In this document: positions 32,749 to 34,926 of the stretch, one piece after another
How the letters are laid out: each line of letters starts with the position of its first letter
How positions within the stretch are numbered: position 1 is the stretch's first letter
Assembly (NCBI GenBank): GCA_021151685.1
Contig: JAGKWS010000034.1
Location: forward strand, 1 to 34,926
Reading direction: 5' to 3'
DNA length: 34,926 bases
Source: Chitinophagaceae bacterium
GTDB taxonomy: Bacteria; Bacteroidota; Bacteroidia; Chitinophagales; Chitinophagaceae
Notes under the pieces: model-generated
The model's input: the letters and a program-made list of their open reading frames with translations, nothing else
Told to the model about the DNA's origin: nothing
Databases searched by the model: none
Program-made: the position numbers and the translations under genes

Positions 32749-34803
32749 ATGCTTCCTAAAGAACTATTGCTGAGGGCATATCGCCTCATGATGACTGCCA
32801 GGGCTATGGCAGAAATTTACGATGCCAATCGTCAGGTATGCAAGTACGTGCATAGTACATCACGTGGTCACGAGGCCATACAGTTGGCTACAGCATTCCA
32901 CCTGCAGCCGTGCGACTGGGTAAGCCCCTACTACCGCGATGAGAGCATTATGTTGGGTATGGGCTATCGCCCCGGCGAGCTCATGCGCCAGCTACTGGCC
33001 AAGGGCGATGATGCCTTTACCGGTGGCCGCGAGTACTACAACCACCCCAATGCCCGCCGCGAGGGTTTCCCCGGCATCATACACCAGAGTAGTGCTACGG
33101 GTATGCAGGCTATACCTACTACGGGTATAGCGCAGGGTATACGCTACCGCGAAAAACAAAACATCAGTACATCGGCCGTGCCGCCTGTAGTGGTGTGCTC
33201 TCTGGGCGATGGTAGTGTTACCGAAGGCGAGGTGGGCGAAGCATTCCAGTTTGCGGTATTGCATCAGTTGCCCATCATCTATCTGGTGCAGGACAACGAT
33301 TGGGGCATATCGGTGAGCAGCGACGAGGCCCGCACCATGGATGCCTACGAGTTTGCCGCAGGCTTCAAGGGTATGGAGCGTATGCGCGTAGATGGCAGCG
33401 ATTTTGTAGCCTCTTACAACGCTATGGAGCAAGCCGTTGCCTTTGTGCGCGAGCACCGCCGCCCCATGCTGGTACACGCCAAGGTGCCGCTGTTGGGACA
33501 TCATACGTCGGGTGTGCGCCGCGAGTGGTACCGCCCGGCCGACGATTTGGCCAAACATGCCGTGGACGATCCCGGGCCAAAACTGAAAAAGAAACTTATA
33601 TCAGACTATAACATAAGTGCCGAGGTGCTTGACGAGATAGAGGTGGAAACCTTCATCTATGCACAGGCCGAGTTTGACGAGGCAGTTGCCGCACCCGAAC
33701 CCGACCCGGCTACCGTTACAGACCATGTGTATGTAACATCGCCCATTACCCACGAAAAGGGTAACCGCACCCCCGAAGGGCGCGATAAGGTGGTGATGGT
33801 AGATGCGGCACTACATGCGGTAGAGGAATTGTTGCAAGACCATCCCGAAGCCCTGTTTTACGGGCAGGATGTAGGCCGCAGATTGGGTGGGGTGTTCCGC
33901 GAAGCGGCTACCCTTGCCGATAAGTTTGGCGACAACCGCGTATTCAATACCGCTATACAAGAGGCATACATCATAGGCTCTACCGTAGGTATGAATGCCG
34001 TGGGGCTGAAACCCATAGTAGAGGTACAGTTTGCCGACTACATTTATCCGGGACTCAACCAGTTGGTTACCGAAATCAGCAAGTCTTGTTACCTCAGTTG
34101 TGGCAAGTTCCCCGTATCTATGATACTGCGCGTACCCATTGGTGCCTATGGCGGCGGCGGGCCCTACCATAGCGGCAGTGTAGAAAGTACGCTGGCCACC
34201 ATCAAGGGTATCAAAATAGCCTATCCATCTAATGCTGCCGACATAAAGGGGCTCATCAAATCGGCCTATTACGATGGCAACCCCGTGGTGATGCTGGAGC
34301 ACAAGGGCCTGTACTGGAGCAAGGTGCCCGGCACCGAAGATGCCAAGACCGTAGAGCCCGACCGCGACTATGTAATACCCTTTGGTAAGGGCAGTATTGT
34401 ACTGGCAGCCGATGAAGACTGTATAGATGCCGGCGAATCGCTTTGTATTATTACCTACGGCATGGGGGTGTATTGGGCAAAGAATGCCGCCAAGCAGTTC
34501 CCCGGACAGGTAGAGATTATAGACATACGTACCATTTACCCGCTCGATGAAGCACTGATATACCATACCGTGCGCCGCCACGGCAAGTGTATAGTGCTTA
34601 CCGAAGAGCAGTTGCGCAACTCGTTTTGCGAAGCGCTGGCAGGTCGCATAGCCCAAAACTGTTTCCAGAGTCTGGATGCACCGGTGCAAACCATTGGTGC
34701 CCTCGACCTGCCCGCAGTACCCATGAACATGGGCCTCGAAGCAGCCATGCTACCCAGTGCCGACAAAGTAGCCCGCCGCATAGCCGAGCTGCTGTCGTGG
34801 TAG
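32749..34803 (+). CDS. 2-oxoacid dehydrogenase E1, fused alpha and beta subunits (branched-chain-like)
   Basis: A thiamine-diphosphate enzyme of 684 residues joining both E1 subunits in one chain. Alpha half, about 1-320: STSRGHEAIQLA, YYRDES, and the ThDP/Mg motif GDGSVTEGE...VQDNDWGIS (from residue 153). A short linker follows, then the beta half from about 345: VVMVDAALHAVEELL, FYGQDVGRRLGGVFR, the catalytic-type Glu in QEAYIIGSTVG, VEVQFADYIYPGLNQL and GGGGPYHSGSVES. The beta half resembles BCKDH-beta, so 2-oxoisovalerate-type substrates are favoured over pyruvate; E2 and E3 genes are not in the window. The start ATG at 32749 is supported by a promoter box 6 nt upstream, which excludes the longer frame from 32716. 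Confidence 0.93.
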   Translation: MLPKELLLRAYRLMMTARAMAEIYDANRQVCKYVHSTSRGHEAIQLATAFHLQPCDWVSPYYRDESIMLGMGYRPGELMRQLLAKGDDAFTGGREYYNHPNARREGFPGIIHQSSATGMQAIPTTGIAQGIRYREKQNISTSAVPPVVVCSLGDGSVTEGEVGEAFQFAVLHQLPIIYLVQDNDWGISVSSDEARTMDAYEFAAGFKGMERMRVDGSDFVASYNAMEQAVAFVREHRRPMLVHAKVPLLGHHTSGVRREWYRPADDLAKHAVDDPGPKLKKKLISDYNISAEVLDEIEVETFIYAQAEFDEAVAAPEPDPATVTDHVYVTSPITHEKGNRTPEGRDKVVMVDAALHAVEELLQDHPEALFYGQDVGRRLGGVFREAATLADKFGDNRVFNTAIQEAYIIGSTVGMNAVGLKPIVEVQFADYIYPGLNQLVTEISKSCYLSCGKFPVSMILRVPIGAYGGGGPYHSGSVESTLATIKGIKIAYPSNAADIKGLIKSAYYDGNPVVMLEHKGLYWSKVPGTEDAKTVEPDRDYVIPFGKGSIVLAADEDCIDAGESLCIITYGMGVYWAKNAAKQFPGQVEIIDIRTIYPLDEALIYHTVRRHGKCIVLTEEQLRNSFCEALAGRIAQNCFQSLDAPVQTIGALDLPAVPMNMGLEAAMLPSADKVARRIAELLSW

Positions 34804-34830
34804 ATAGCACGCATATTATTATAAATTATT

Positions 34831-34853
34831 AGGGCGACCACGAGGGTCGCCCT
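34831..34853. terminator. Terminator between the E1 gene and a probable convergent gene
   Basis: A 9-bp perfect stem (34831-34839 with 34845-34853, 5-nt loop) lies 27 nt after the E1 stop. Both flanks are A/T-rich, so it could act on either strand. Confidence 0.8.
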
Positions 34854-34858
34854 GTTAA

Positions 34859-34926
34859 TTAATGGTCGACAAATAAAATGGCACTGCCGCCGTTGGTGTC
34901 GCTGGGGAGTCTCTCGCAGAGGACTC
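34859..34926 (-). CDS. Possible 3' end of a minus-strand gene, cut by window edge
   Basis: One minus-strand frame is open from the window edge to a TAA at 34859-34861 and reads ...RLPSDTNGGSAILFVDH, which looks like a natural protein end. The stop lies 6 nt from the hairpin at 34831-34853, as expected for a convergent gene sharing a terminator. Only 21-22 residues are visible and the family is not recognised. Two other frames on this strand are also open over this short span, so coding status is tentative. Confidence 0.3.
   Translation of the reverse strand, partial: VLCERLPSDTNGGSAILFVDH

Overview
The window looks like chromosomal DNA of a Bacteroidota bacterium, most likely in or near the Chitinophagaceae. 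Three things support this. Two secreted proteins carry type IX secretion (T9SS) C-terminal domains, one of type A and one of the CHU_C/gliding type B. Seven exact matches to the Bacteroidota -7 promoter box TAnnTTTG stand upstream of genes. The EF-G sequence also has the family's character. The family-level placement is inference. GC content is moderate, with a visibly more AT-rich accessory stretch from about 10.2 to 15.0 kb.

Layout. 1-3.8 kb: the 3' part of class 2 dihydroorotate dehydrogenase (pyrD, +) meets pepD (-) at a shared hairpin terminator, and a ClC anion transporter lies upstream of pepD. 3.9-9.7 kb: a complete minus-strand tripartite RND efflux operon, adaptor - AcrB-type pump - outer membrane factor, with the last two genes joined by TAATG. 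9.8-15.0 kb: accessory genes. These are a small acidic secreted protein, a CPBP membrane protease, a decayed membrane-protein gene, a T9SS type A secreted protein, a GIY-YIG/DUF4357 protein next to the 3' end of tRNA-Ser(GGA), and a 42-residue lipoprotein. 15.1-20.1 kb (+): a Mur ligase (mpl), a DnaQ-fold exonuclease, a dolichyl-phosphate-mannose-synthase-like glycosyltransferase, a DMT transporter and an outer-membrane beta-barrel protein. 20.3-22.5 kb: fusA (EF-G) standing alone on the minus strand. 23.0-26.8 kb (+): a 1262-residue repeat-rich surface protein with a type B sorting domain.

26.9-31.1 kb holds the most interesting system. It is a tight five-gene run: cupin, OsmC-like protein, vWA (TerY/YegL-like), PP2C phosphatase (YegK/PphC-like), and a membrane-anchored protein kinase with a CPWC motif and a helix-hairpin-helix DNA-binding segment (YegI-like). 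The last three match the TerY-P triad predicted by comparative genomics to couple phosphorylation signalling to stress response and DNA processing. The attached OsmC and cupin genes suggest a peroxide or redox input. 31.3-34.8 kb (+): an SDR oxidoreductase, a GNAT acetyltransferase and a fused alpha+beta 2-oxoacid dehydrogenase E1. The last bases probably hold the 3' end of another minus-strand gene.

Other signals are a diverged intergenic repeat of about 160 bp present twice (near 19.0 and 31.2 kb), with 63 of 74 bases identical by hand count in its core, and -7 promoter boxes lying only 4-9 nt from start codons, which suggests leaderless or nearly leaderless mRNAs.
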